From the NCBI GenBank assembly GCA_001051155.2, contig JYIP02000003.1, positions 2,418,001 to 2,482,000 on the forward strand: 64,000 nt of DNA, given 5' to 3'. Position 1 is the stretch's first letter. Each line of letters opens with the position of its first letter. Of this stretch, positions 22,330-33,471 are shown one piece after another. The position numbers and the translations under genes were made by a program. The stretch comes from Chrysoporthe austroafricana. Lineage: Eukaryota; Ascomycota; Sordariomycetes; Diaporthales; Cryphonectriaceae. The notes under the pieces are model-generated. The model had not been told where the DNA came from. It saw only the letters and a program-made list of their open reading frames with translations, and ran no database searches.

Positions 22330-25037
22330 ATGAAGGAGCTCCTCGACTCGGACAGAGTCAACTATCTCATTTGGAGGTTCGTCTCGCCTCGCCTCGCCTC
22401 GCCTCTCACCACCAGCCCTCCACCCTCACCACCCACATCTCGTCTCTCTCACCCAAACCAGCCCTCGCCCTTGCCAGCAACACCCTCACACATCCTCACC
22501 TGCGTACAAGCACCCCCGCGCTCCGCTCCGCTCTTGACACACTCTCGCCGTGACACCCGTGCCCCCGGCTCCCAAAGCTTGCTGACACCGTCCGCCAGGT
22601 ACCTGCTCGAAGCCAGTGCGTCCGCCCATCGCCAACGCGCCCCTCGGCCGTTGTGGTCCCTCTTCCCATCCCATCCACAGGCACACGCACCACCACCACC
22701 ACCAACCCCCCCCCCTTCTCTTCTCCTTTCCACCCAGCCCTCCTGGTGAAGCAGCTGACTCACAGCCCTCCCCGCTGCAGACTATCGGGAGACAGCCGCC
22801 AAGCTGCAGAAAGAATGGCGCGTCCAGGCGCCTCACCGGCACTTCGATTTCGCGCCCCACGTCAAGAACTACGCACTTGTCGACGTCCTCAACAAGGGAC
22901 TGGTCTACCAGGGCCTCGAGAGGGACTACGCACAGTCTCAGGTGAGATTCTCATCCGCTGCATCGCGTCGCATCGCATTGCACCGCCTGCCTGCTTGACC
23001 TTCCTTCGCCCTGCATCCCGCCCCGTCGCTTCCCGGGGGGTTGGCGTCGCCTCGCCTCGCCTTGCCTCGCCTCGCCGTCCGGGCTCTGTTCCTGGCCAAG
23101 CCGCGCCTCTGTGGCAGCACTAACAATATTCGCCCCGTGCAGGTACCTGATGACGCTGCTGCGGCGGCTGCGGCCGGTGAGCCCCGTGGAGTCTTCGGGC
23201 CCCTCGTGCCGCAGGCGCCCGTCAACTACGACCAGCTGCACGACGAGGACGAGGTGCTTCTGCCCTCCTCCGAGACGGCCGCCGACCATGATGAAAAGGC
23301 ACAGCCTCAGCAGCCGCCGCCGTCTCAATCGCAGGCCCAGGCCCAGCCACAACCACAGGCACAACCACCATCGTCACTAAAGCGGCAGGTCGAGCCTCAG
23401 AGCCAGCTGGCAAATGGGAATCCCGCCAAACGGCCGAGATTGGGCAATGCCAACGGCCTGGAGAATGGGGCGGATGCAGCCACAAGCCCAATGGAAATTG
23501 ACCACCACCAATCCGACGGTCACGCTTATCCCTCCCCACTCGAGGGAGAACAGGCCCCAACCCTGGCTCCGCGCACCGAAGGTCCTGACCACGCAACCCA
23601 GACCGAGAAGGTCGACGAGCTCGAGGCCAGGACCATCTACCTGCGGCTCGCGAATGACGGGCCCCCTTCTTCCTCCTCTGTCGCAGCCACCCCGACCGCA
23701 GAGGCGTCGCACCTGCGGACTCACCAGAACCCAATCCTGCTGCACTGCGAGTGGAACCCCAACGATCCATCCCGCCTCGCCGCAGCCGGCACTGATGCAC
23801 TAGCCCGCGTTTGGACCGTTTCGCGTGCCACCGGCCCGGAGCAAGTGGCTGATCACGTGGGTCCCGGATGGCCCTCCATCAACCTGATCGACGAGGAATT
23901 CCCGCCAAACACCCGTATCACCGCCTTCTCCTGGGCTTCTGATGGCAAGCATATCGCCGTCGCTACCGACGATGACCAGAAGGCCCGCATCGACCTGTGG
24001 GATCTGGAAGGAGAGCAGGTGCACCACTGGGATGATTTCGAGGCGCCCATCGTCAAGCTGCGGTGCAACCCGTTCGGCCGCCAGACCCTGAGCATCTCTC
24101 CGTCGACGAGCAGGAATTCATCAAATCAGCCCGATGGGTGGGTCGTCACCGTGCTGCCGTCGACGTCGACGAGTCCGATCGAGAAGCGATTGCCCGGCTA
24201 CGACGACAGTGACGAGCCAGATGCCAACTGGATAAACGAGACCGACTTTGTGCTTTGCGTCAGGACCACATTGGCTATCTTCAGGCACACTGGCGACTCG
24301 GTCGTCCAGGTCAAGGAGTTCGCGACCAGACCAGACGATCCCTTGACCGCGGTCCAATATGATGGGACTGTGGACTCTGGTTGCATCGCGGCCGCAACCG
24401 CGAACGGCTACATAGATGTAAGTCCAGAGGCCTCTCTTCTCCACCAGCCTGATTTCCCCTCCCCCGGGGTTTCCCTTCGTATTTTCTACGGTCTTTGTCG
24501 TTGCTAAAACGCTGCTCAAGATCTGGGATGCATCCGGTGAACGCCGCTCCAGTGACGCACCTGCACATGATGGCCGAATCTCGGTTCTACAGTGGCAGCC
24601 TCACCAGGGTGCGAGGCCTGAAAGCGAGCGGCTCTTGGCATCTGGCGGCGAGGACGGCACGATCGCTATTCGCGATGCCCGCCTGTCCGACAACAAGGCA
24701 AAGTTTGAGATGACGATTGATGCCAATCCCGTCCTCGCGCTCTCCTTTACTCCAGACGGCGCGTTCATAGCCGGTGCCACCCGGGACAGGGTCCTGATCT
24801 GGAAAGTTGGTGAATACACAATGCCACGAGCCCAATGGAGTAGGACCAGTCAGCCGGGCAGGTTAAGCCCCAAGATGAATGGCACTGCGGAGATAGAAGA
24901 TCAACACTGCCTCTGCTGGGACGCGAATGGACAGAGGCTGGCATTTGGTGTGAACGATCTGGTAGGTCTTCTTCCCGCGCCGTCACTGTACCAATCATGG
25001 CTGACCTGGCAAGCTTGCTGTGATAAATTTCCGGTGA
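22330..25037 (+). CDS. SIF2: LisH-WD40 corepressor subunit (Sif2/TBL1 type)
   Basis: Six exons: 22330-22376, 22599-22615, 22781-22941, 23143-24417, 24521-24961 and 25014-25037, giving 654 aa. The N-terminus SDRVNYLIWRYLLEA is a LisH motif, assembled over the first three exons (exon 2 is only 17 nt). It is followed by a segment with VDVLNKGLVYQGLE, matching TBL1. A long Gln/Pro-rich linker (about residues 110-200) precedes a WD40 propeller with units such as HCEWNPNDPSRLAAAGTDAL, ITAFSWASDGKHIAVAT and LLASGGEDGTIAIRDARL. Yeast Sif2 is in the Set3C deacetylase complex; TBL1 is in NCoR/SMRT. The last exon encodes only LAVINFR and uses an AAG acceptor, as does exon 5. Introns 1 and 3 contain GCCTC repeats. 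Confidence 0.85.
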
Positions 25038-26293
25038 TGAGTTGAGCCAACATTGTTGGACTCTCTATTTTGAAGCTCGCGGGTATTGCGTCGAGCACCA
25101 GAAGTACCAGCCAACCTGAGCTGAGCATACGGCGTGCCGATGGCCTCCATATCAAATCTCGAATGGCAGAGATCAAAACGCACAGCATCTATTAAAGGAC
25201 TCTCACCTGTCCCCACAAGTCGGCTGGTTAGCCTCAAGACCAGCAGCCTCTGCTCTACACTTGCAGCTGGATGATACAATTTCAGGGGACGACGATACAC
25301 AGCTCCGATACAATGGAGATGATTTTACTGGTTATGGAGCTCGGCGTGGTTCATTGAATACGATGCACAATTTGAACTGCGAGTGAGACTCGGCGTTTCA
25401 GCGGATAAGATCAACATCGCGCGCATGAGAACCGGCTACATGGCAATGTTTTAGTATCAGCCGGCATGGGGTGTTGGATTGAAAAGGCGGATACATGCAA
25501 GGTATTGGTCAAGAGGAGATGGTGTAATCGGATTGCCTATCAGGAGACTGGCACTGTCCATTTGGCTAATATACCTCCGGACCCGGCGCTTAGGCGTTTG
25601 TATTAGGGGGCGGGGGTGTACTCGCACGCTGCTTTGGTATGGTCATTGTATATTTTCGTGCAAAGGGGCGGGGGGTAGTCGTCACAAGTTTAGAGAGGGG
25701 TCTGCAAGGGGGCAGTAGACAGCACGATCCTTGGGCACATCATCGCCGAGTACTGTGAATATCCATAAAGAAAATTCTTATCAATCACAACCCCTAGCAT
25801 ATGAAATCATATACAAGCCGGTGTATGTTCTATATAGCTTTGGTTGCAGGGCCCGAAGTAAACCCTGCTCCCCTTCCGTAGCCCCCACCCCAAAGCAAGC
25901 GAGTGGTTGCGGATGTCTGATAGTCTTATAAAGGTTGAGTGAGGTTGGAACAAGGATAATTGCAGTAGATAGTAGTCACGAAGCAAGTTAGTTGCAGTGG
26001 GTAGCAGCAGTGCAACTATACCAGACCGCACTATTTGCTTAGAAGATCTCGGAATTGCGTCACAGCAGGATACATGTGGGCATAGAGGCATCAGAGAATC
26101 GAGAGCACGAAGCTTGGGATACAACCTAGTTGATGCTACTCATCTGCAGCGGTCGCCATGTCGTTCTTCACCCTGGGTATATCTGACACATAAGCAGCAA
26201 CGGTCGCGCCCGTTGACACCTCGTTCACCCCCAACTGGTAGAAACCAGAGTGTCCACAGCAATGTGCCACACCTACCTGAACACAATACAGCT
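25038..26293. other. Convergent 3' flanks of SIF2 and the sugar transporter
   Basis: No gene supported in 1.26 kb between two facing stop codons. Low GC relative to the coding parts. Confidence 0.5.
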
Positions 26294-28386
26294 TCATTGC
26301 TCCTCAACATGCTCCTCTTGACCCCCATCATGCAATCCCTTCTCCCGAATCTCCCCGGCCCTCCGCTCCAGGTCCTCCATCAGATTTACCGTATACGAGC
26401 TCTTATCCGTGCCCGGGATGATCCAAGGTGCGTGGTTGAAGAGATAATTCATCTCCTCGAGCGGCAGCAGCTTCGTCTCGGGCAGGGTCAGCCAGAAGTA
26501 GACGGCATTGGTGAAGTTGAAGATGACAAAGATCATGTAGTACTTCCAGCCGATGTTGGCTATAGCTGGGTCGGTTATCTGGCCGATCATGGTGTTGAAG
26601 GCGAACGACACCATGGTCGCGATCGAGACGCCCTTGGAACGCGTGTGCGTGTCGAAAATTTCGGCGGGGATGATGAAGGAAAGGGGGCCGCAGGTTGCCG
26701 AGAACGAGATGTTGTATAGCCACGTGCTATGGTATGCAGTCAGCCTTTGCGATCCCCCGCAGGAAGTGCTGTACAGCAAAACTTACGAGACAATGAAACC
26801 CCAGCCGGCTGAGCTCGACGTGGTCCCGTAGATGGCTATCAGGATCGTGGCGATCATAAACATGAGGCTGTTTATCAAGTTGCCCCCGATGAGGGCCCAC
26901 CTTCTCCCGACCTTATCAATAAAAAGAACGCACGATGCCTGGGCGAGTAGGGCCAGGATGTTATTGATGGCCTGATACTTAAGCGTGTTCTGCCCAGAGA
27001 TGCCGACTTGGCCGTAGATGGCGACGCTGTAATATTGGATGGCCTTGCCAGCGCAGGTTAGTGATCTGACGTCAAAAAGAGATAATAAGATCAGAGCAGA
27101 TCTTACGGAAACACCCGTCATCTGGCAGGCAGCTTGGCAGGAGCATCCTATCAAGAGACGACGGAAGGATGACCTTTTGACTGGTCAGCTGTGGTTGCGT
27201 TTCATCCCAAGTGGTGCTGCAAGCTGACCGAGATTTGAAGAGCTCCAGATAGCTCTTCGCTTCATGCTCGTGATCATACGCGATGGCCTCTTCGATCTGC
27301 GCGTATTCGGCCCGTACAAAAGGATCGTCGACATTGCCATGCGCATGCAACCTAGCGAGCGTTTTCAACCCTTCGTCCTTGTGCCCATGATCAATGAGCC
27401 AACGAGGGCTTTCGGGGAAGATCAAGATCAGCGAGACGAGAATGACAGCGGGAATGATCTGGATGCCGAGTGGAACTAGCAATGGGCGACTCAGTCAGCC
27501 GGAGAAGGTATGCACTTGAAGGACACGCGTCGGTATCTCCCGACAAGAGGCCATGCTGGGGGCTTACTTCTGAAGGCTCCAGAGTTGCTGATTCCATACG
27601 TGCCGTAGCTGAGCCATCCCGCGACGAATGAGCCTATCCCCAACATGAACTGTTGCAAGGCAGTTACTCGTCCTCGAATGCTTGGATGCGCAATCTCACC
27701 CTGGTAGATGGGAATGATCATGACAAGGAATCCAACACCAAGACCGGCAATGGCCCTCCCGCCGTAGAGCCAGTCGATAGTCTGAGCGGCTGTCTGGAAG
27801 CAAGCTCCGATGATGAATATCATACCACCCAGGAAGATCGTGAGACGCCTTCCAAGGTAGTCACCCGCAGGGCCGGCAAACCCCTGTTACGCCTGGGTGT
27901 CAGCGAATTGGACGCAAATGGATTGAATATGTTGAGCCGCGGGATACTGTGCCAAGAGCACCGTCATCTGCACTCCTCGACATCTACCTCGGACCTAAGG
28001 CTGGGTTGAAAAGGGCAGGGATATGCTCACGGCCCCGAAGAAGGCTCCTCCAGTGAAAAGACTGACGACAACACCACTATAAGGTGAACGTTAGTCAATG
28101 TGCCTGAACTTTTTACTTGGTCTGTAAGCCATAGGCAAGGCTGATCTTACGTCTGAAGTGAATTTGGGCTGTGGAACGTCTTCGCAAAAGCATCACATGC
28201 GATCACTTCTGCAACCACACCGAGATCGTAGCCATAGAGGATGGATCCGAATGAAGCGAAAACGCTCACGAGGAACTGGATTGGTGTGTCAGTCGATCGT
28301 GCATGCATCTACGGGCATTCTCGCTTGGTTGCCCAGGAACTGGAGTGGTGAAAGCTCACCTGATATGTCTTCGGTGCCAACACCAT
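26294..28386 (-). CDS. MFS sugar transporter (sugar porter family)
   Basis: Twelve-helix plasma-membrane sugar porter (PF00083). Eight exons in transcript order: 28386-28360, 28275-28151, 28076-28031, 27883-27568, 27475-27229, 27173-27107, 27043-26787 and 26726-26294, giving 505 aa. Family signatures: GDYLGRR after helix 2, PESPRWL at residues 192-198, QMTGVSAIQYYS in the helix-7 region, DKVGRRW, and PETK at about 444 followed by LEEM. The first exon is only nine codons (MVLAPKTYQ). The AAG acceptor before AIQYYS is preceded by a CACTAAC branch site. It is divergent from the GH51 arabinofuranosidase gene, which suggests import of arabinose or arabino-oligosaccharides; the substrate is inferred from this alone. 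A TATATA lies about 145 nt upstream. Confidence 0.9.
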
Positions 28387-29440
28387 TTTGGCAGTCGTCT
28401 CCAGCAAATAATCCCGTCAGGGGTTATTAGAAAGATGATTGAGGTCTCACCTCGGGGAGTCGTCCTCGAGTGGTGAAAGGAAGGGAAGAGAGCAGTTCAC
28501 CGAGCATGGTTTACACGGCAAGCTGTGTGATATATAGTAGTCCATATGCCAGGCAAGGCGTGGCTCCTAGAAGGCAGCCCTGGCCGTGTAGGATCCGTAG
28601 CGGCCAGTCCGCTGACCATACGGTATGCAGCCGAGTACTCTCATGCCCTGGCCCACCAAGCCGTTGGAGGATCAAAGGAAATATCGACCCGCTTCCCCAA
28701 AGCTAGTACGATGCGGGGAGAGAGGCTGGACATGGGGATCTGGGGCACCATGTGGGTGGACCCGCGCGTAGGGATTCAAGTGTAGGAGGGCAGATAGAGA
28801 AGAACCCAATGGCGCGGGTCTGAAGCCTTCGGGGGAGGGAGGAATGTGTTTTCCCCCTATCACAAACTTTTCCGACATCAGGGGGCCAGGGTACAAGAAG
28901 ATAGCAGATGACAAAAGTTGAAGGAGGTCTTGACCAGCCCGAGAGCCTTCGAGGAAACAAAGCCGCTGGGCACGGCTGGATGGGCCGATTCCTACCTGGG
29001 CTGGCTAAGATCACTTGGTCAGCCTGCCGATGATGCCCGGATCACCCAATCCCAACCGCCATCTCAACTACCATCATGGAGGGCAGTCTCATGAGCTTGT
29101 GCGTCGAGGCAAGCATGCACGCACGCATGGCACGGCACGAAGGTGAGGTGACAAGGCCGCCACCGGTGCGCTGTGGGACGATGTGACCTGGGGTGAATAC
29201 GCGCTCCAATCATGAGGCGGGCCGAACTGGCGCACGGCCGGGGCCCTCTCTCCCGGGAGATATCATCTGTGGGGAATTGGGGCAGGTTGGGGCCGAGGGG
29301 AAGAAAGTTGTGTCCGTCACCGTTGACTAGAAATTGCTTTCGTGAGCGTTGGGCAGTAGAGAAGGCTGAAGAAGCAGACTCAGCTGGGAGGGCCGTGTTG
29401 AGATCGTAGCCCACTCGATATCACGAGCCTCAGTCTCAGC
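28387..29440. promoter_or_regulatory. Shared divergent promoter of transporter and GH51 gene
   Basis: A gene-free 1.05 kb between two start codons facing away from each other. It contains GGCTAA at 29003-29008, the core site of XlnR/XYR1-type hemicellulase activators, and several SYGGRG-type words like CreA/CRE1 sites (GCGGGG near 28711, CTGGGG near 28740 and 29188). Such short motifs occur by chance in GC-rich DNA, so this is suggestive only. Confidence 0.4.
28531..28536 (-). promoter_or_regulatory. Candidate TATA box of the sugar transporter
   Basis: TATATA (same on both strands) lies about 145 nt upstream of the transporter ATG at 28386, in otherwise GC-rich sequence. Confidence 0.45.
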
Positions 29441-31455
29441 ATGACAACCTTTACGAAGCTGCCCGAGGGCGAGAAGGCCCTGGTTGAGGTTGATGCAGGC
29501 AAGAAGCTTTCGAAAATAGACCCGTTGATGTATGGCGGCTTCACAGAGTACGTGCCATATCGTCCCAAAATCCTTTTGTTTTCTTTTTTGCGGCTGCAGG
29601 CGTTCAACCATCGACAACTGTCACCGATGCCGTCTCTTGGTGGTAGATGTCATAGTGTGCGATGGATGTAGCAGCTCAGGCGTGCTCATCGGTGTTACAA
29701 CTACCAAGCCATTCCTGGGCTACGAGGCAGGGACGAGGTCCCATCGGCAAGGCGATCTGCTGGGCATGATTCCCTCCCTCACGGCTCTCCCTCGGAGGAT
29801 GTTCCGCGAAGGGTCAGCCCGGGAGCTGTTCTCCTCTGGGATGGCCGTGTGTTCGGTGGGATGAACTGTCTCATGGACTGAAGATGCCAGCGAACCATGC
29901 CCTTGTTCCCAGATTAGCTAACGATGAACGAGCTAGGCACATGGGAAGATGTATCTACGGCGGAATTTACGACCCAGGAAACCCACTCTCCGACGACCAT
30001 GGCTTCCGTAAAGACGTCCTCACCGCCCTCAGAGAGATCGATATCCCAGTGGTTCGCTACCCCGGGGGCAACTTTGTCGCGACATACCACTGTCAGTCCA
30101 ACCCCTGATGTACTTGACCGTTTCGGAAGATCTCGCCCAGGCTCAGAGAGGCCGCGAGGGGTTTTTTTTGGGAGCGCGCTTGCTGAGATGGAGGGGGGGA
30201 GACTTTAGGGCTCGACGGAGTAGGTCCCCGGGACAAGCGACCCAAACGGCCGGAGCTGGCCTGGCTGGGAACCGAGTCGAACCAGTTTGGCACGGACGAG
30301 TTCATGCAGTGGCTGTCGGTCCTCAGCGAGGGCAAGAAAGAGCGTGTTGAGCCGTATATCTGCCTAAACATGGGAACCGGTACCCTGGACGAGGCACTCG
30401 CCTGGGTCGAGTACTGCAACGGTACCAAGGATACCTACTATGCCAACCTGCGCCGGCAGAACGGCCACGCGGAGCCGTACAACGTGAAGTACTGGGCGCT
30501 GGGCAACGAGATCTGGGGCCCGTGGCAGGTCGAGCAGATGACCAAGGAGGACTATGCCAAGAAGGCGGTGCAGTGGGCGAAGGCGCTCCGCCTCCTCGAC
30601 CCTAACCTGTGCCTGATCCTCTGCGGCGAGACAGGCCACAGCTCGTGGGACCACCACGTGCTCAAGGAGTGCGTGTCCGTGATCGACATGCACTCCATCC
30701 ACATCTACACGGCGTCGGCGCAGCACCTCCAGAACGTCACGGCGCCGCTGTCGGCGGAGCGCGCGATCCAGACGGCGGCGGCGCTCATCGACATCGCACG
30801 CATCGAGAACAAGGTGCCGCCGAGCAAGGCACAGACGAGGATCTGCTTCGACGAGTGGAACGTGTGGGACCCGGAGCGGGCACCAGGCGACAAGGGGGCG
30901 GAGGAGAGGTACACGCTGTCGGACGCGCTCGCGGTGGCCGTGTGGCTGAACGTCTTCGTGCGGCAGAGCAGGTACGTGGGGATGGCCAACATCGCGCAGA
31001 CGGTCAACGTGATCTCGCCCCTCATGACGAGCAGGGAGGGCATCGTCAAGCAGGCGACGTGGTGGCCGCTGCTGCTGTTCAGCCGCTTCATGCGCGGGTG
31101 GACCGTCGCGGCGCACGTCAGCTGCGGCTCCTACGCCGGGGAGACGAGCCCAGCGTGGCTGCAGGGCGTGCTGCAGGACGGGGCGCCGTGGCTGGACGTC
31201 AGCGCGGTGGTCGACGACGAAGGGGTCGTCAACGTGGCGGTGGTGAACATCAGCGACAAGGACGACCTGGAGGCCGGCCTGAGGGGCGTGTGCGGCAAGG
31301 TCGAGGTGCACACTGTCGACGGGCCCGACGTGAGCGCCGTCAATGTCGCGGGCAGGGACGGCGAGGTGGGCATCCGGGAGTCGGAATGGGACGGCGAGGG
31401 CAGCTTCGTGTTCCCCCGGCACTCGATGACGCTGCTGAGGTGGAAGGCTGCGTGA
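29441..31455 (+). CDS. GH51 alpha-L-arabinofuranosidase
   Basis: Releases terminal arabinofuranose from arabinan or arabinoxylan oligosaccharides. Three exons: 29441-29547, 29937-30091 and 30209-31455, giving 502 aa. The junctions restore [20 protein letters not shown] and VATYHWLDGVGPRDKRP, both family-typical. Predicted acid/base is Glu188 in LGNEIWGPW; the predicted nucleophile is Glu303 in FDEWNVWDP. Length and the absence of a signal peptide fit the short, intracellular GH51 type rather than the secreted long type, so it would act on imported oligosaccharides. It lies head-to-head with a sugar transporter. The GC-rich third exon creates two long overlapping false frames. Confidence 0.95.
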
Positions 31456-32028
31456 CGCGCGCGGGTGAGACGAGATGTGATGTGTCAGTAGATGCTCCCA
31501 GAACAATAGAGACTCGATGCCTTTTTTTTCAGGCCCGCACCAGGCTGGGGTCAGGCGTGGCTGTCTCGGCACGGTCCGGGGCCAGAGGGGCTGGTCCAGA
31601 CCTCGAACAAGGCCATTGTCCTCTCCTCTCCTGTGTCTCCGTCCTCTCTCCTCCCTCTGTGGAGATGGGTGGCTCGTTGCGAACAGAGAGGGCCGTCTGT
31701 CTTGCGCGAGGTCGGGAGCCGTGGCGCCCCCTCGTGGGACCTGTACCTGACCTGGGGCACGCTGGAGCGGCAGTGGGCGCGGGCTGGGGTTGCACTGTCA
31801 CCGCTAACGCTGCAGCGGGCGAGGGCGTGCCGCCGTAGGTGCTGGGTGGGTAGTGTTGCAGTGGGTGAGCGGCTGCCCTTCCCGCCAAGAGCTGCTCGCC
31901 TCCACCCGCTGGCCGGCCCAGTATGCCGCAGTATTACATAGTAGACGTCCTCGGGCATGCCAGGCCTGCTACAGGCAGACTTGCTTCTGCAACCCGCCAG
32001 CCCACACGACACCGCTGAGGGAGAAGCC
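31456..32028. other. 3' flank of GH51 gene and promoter of next gene
   Basis: No supported exon or motif beyond C/T-rich runs near 31618-31660. Confidence 0.5.
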
Positions 32029-32836
32029 ATGGCCTCCTCAGCCTCTCACACGAACCCGTTTTCCAGGCCCGCAGGTCGCATCCTGTCCAACTCGTCCTCG
32101 CGCTCGCCGTCCTGGAGCAACCACAGGCACTGGCCCCCTCACCCCGCCGACATGGTCCAGCCCTTCACCTCCGAGATGCGCGACCGCCAGGCTCGTGGCA
32201 AGGACCCGTACCTGCCCGAGGCCTCGAACGGAGCCGATCTCGCCGACCGCGCCGGGAGGGCCGCCCCGATGGGCATCCACGCCCTGGGCATGAGCAGCAT
32301 CAGGCTGGGCGGTGCCGCACCCTCGAGGTGAGATCGATCCACTTACCCGCCCCAGGTGCGCGGTTCGGCTCGGCTCCTTGCCCTGGCGATCCCGCAACGG
32401 CAGTAGGCCACAGGCTGATGGGTCCGTCCCCTGCCAGACAACCAAAGGAGCCCTTCCAGAAGACGGAGCGGCGTGACTGGGCCGAGACGGTCCTCGACAA
32501 CCCAGAGCTGCTGATGATGTACGCCCACAGCAGCGGGGATGTGAGTGGGAGCCCCGCCCGCCCCCGTGATGCTCTTCTTTGTCGCTTGGCTAAGGATATT
32601 CACAGACCCTGCCGGTGACCCGCCTAAGGTTCAAAAAGATCATGTGCGGCCTTGACGACTACGAGGATGACGACACTTCGCTCCCAGACGCCTCCCAGGG
32701 CGGTGCTGGCGGATATCAGAACCAGGGCCAACAGCAGCAGAGGCTCGGCGCTTCCTCAAACTCGGCCCAACAGCACGGCGGACGAAGGAGTGCTGGTGCT
32801 GGCGGCGGTGGCGGGCCACGGGGCGGGAGACCATGA
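32029..32836 (+). CDS. Conserved-looking small protein of unknown function
   Basis: Three exons: 32029-32327, 32438-32540 and 32606-32836, giving 210 aa. I do not recognise the family. The first 100 residues are Ser/Arg/Pro-rich and probably disordered. The middle (about 101-155) looks folded and helix-prone: KTERRDWAETVLDNPELLMMYAHS continues through TLPVTRLRFKKIMCGL into an acidic DDYEDDD. The C-terminus is Gln-rich, then Gly/Arg-rich (RGG-like GGGGGPRGGRP), a composition common in RNA-binding proteins. Exon phases (2, 0) and GTGAGA/GTGAGT donors with CAG acceptors all agree, and the reading frame is uninterrupted, so the gene is credible although the function is not known. Confidence 0.75.
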
Positions 32837-33471
32837 TCCAGGGAATGGCGTGGTGTGGGCCTGGTTGTAAGATAAGTCCGCAGAGGCACGACTAATGAGG
32901 TACTATGACTGATGATCAACCTTGGGCGCAAGTTGCTGAATTGCAAATCACATTCATATATTCAACAGGGAGGACACTCTTCACAGGCCCGAACGTCATT
33001 CCAAGTCGTCAAAGTCTATGAGGGGAATATGCTAGGAGCGCTGGGGACGGGCTACGCCGTCCTGCAGTACAAGTCCATCCCTAGGTAAATGGCCTCATCG
33101 CAAGTGCCTCGGGGTCCAAGCATGCACAAAAGGGTGCCGTTGGGTGGTTGTCAGATTGGGCTAATGATGCGGTAATCATGCTACGTATCGCCCACGGGGA
33201 CGGCCTGTGAACACGTCCACCCCCTCTATCTCGCCTTTGACCGTTGTGCTCCACTGCCCATTGCACGCCGATGGTCATGCCTCATGAACTCTCCAAGCCA
33301 TGCTAAGCTCTTTTGACATGATTATCTTCGGAAGTCCCACTATCGCCCAGCCATACTGCCTGTGATGGTCGTGACGGCTAGCAGCATGAATATGCCGGCC
33401 CACTCATTGATATTCAAAACATAGTAACCCATCGAAACCCCACTCCTAAACCATAACGCCTCATAAGAATT
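32837..33471. other. Convergent 3' flanks
   Basis: Gene-free; lies between two facing stop codons. Nothing else seen. Confidence 0.55.

Noticed and set aside
21802..22749. 315-codon plus-strand frame before and over the SIF2 start
   Set aside because: Pro/Ser/His-rich product of the compound minisatellite; conflicts with the SIF2 exons.
30364..31572. 402-codon minus-strand frame opposite the GH51 gene
   Set aside because: Composition-driven shadow: rich in Arg/Val/His/Asp, no domain, lies opposite a well-conserved enzyme.
30609..31838. 409-codon plus-strand frame overlapping the GH51 gene
   Set aside because: Second shadow of the GC-rich third exon; Gly/Arg-rich without any conserved motif.
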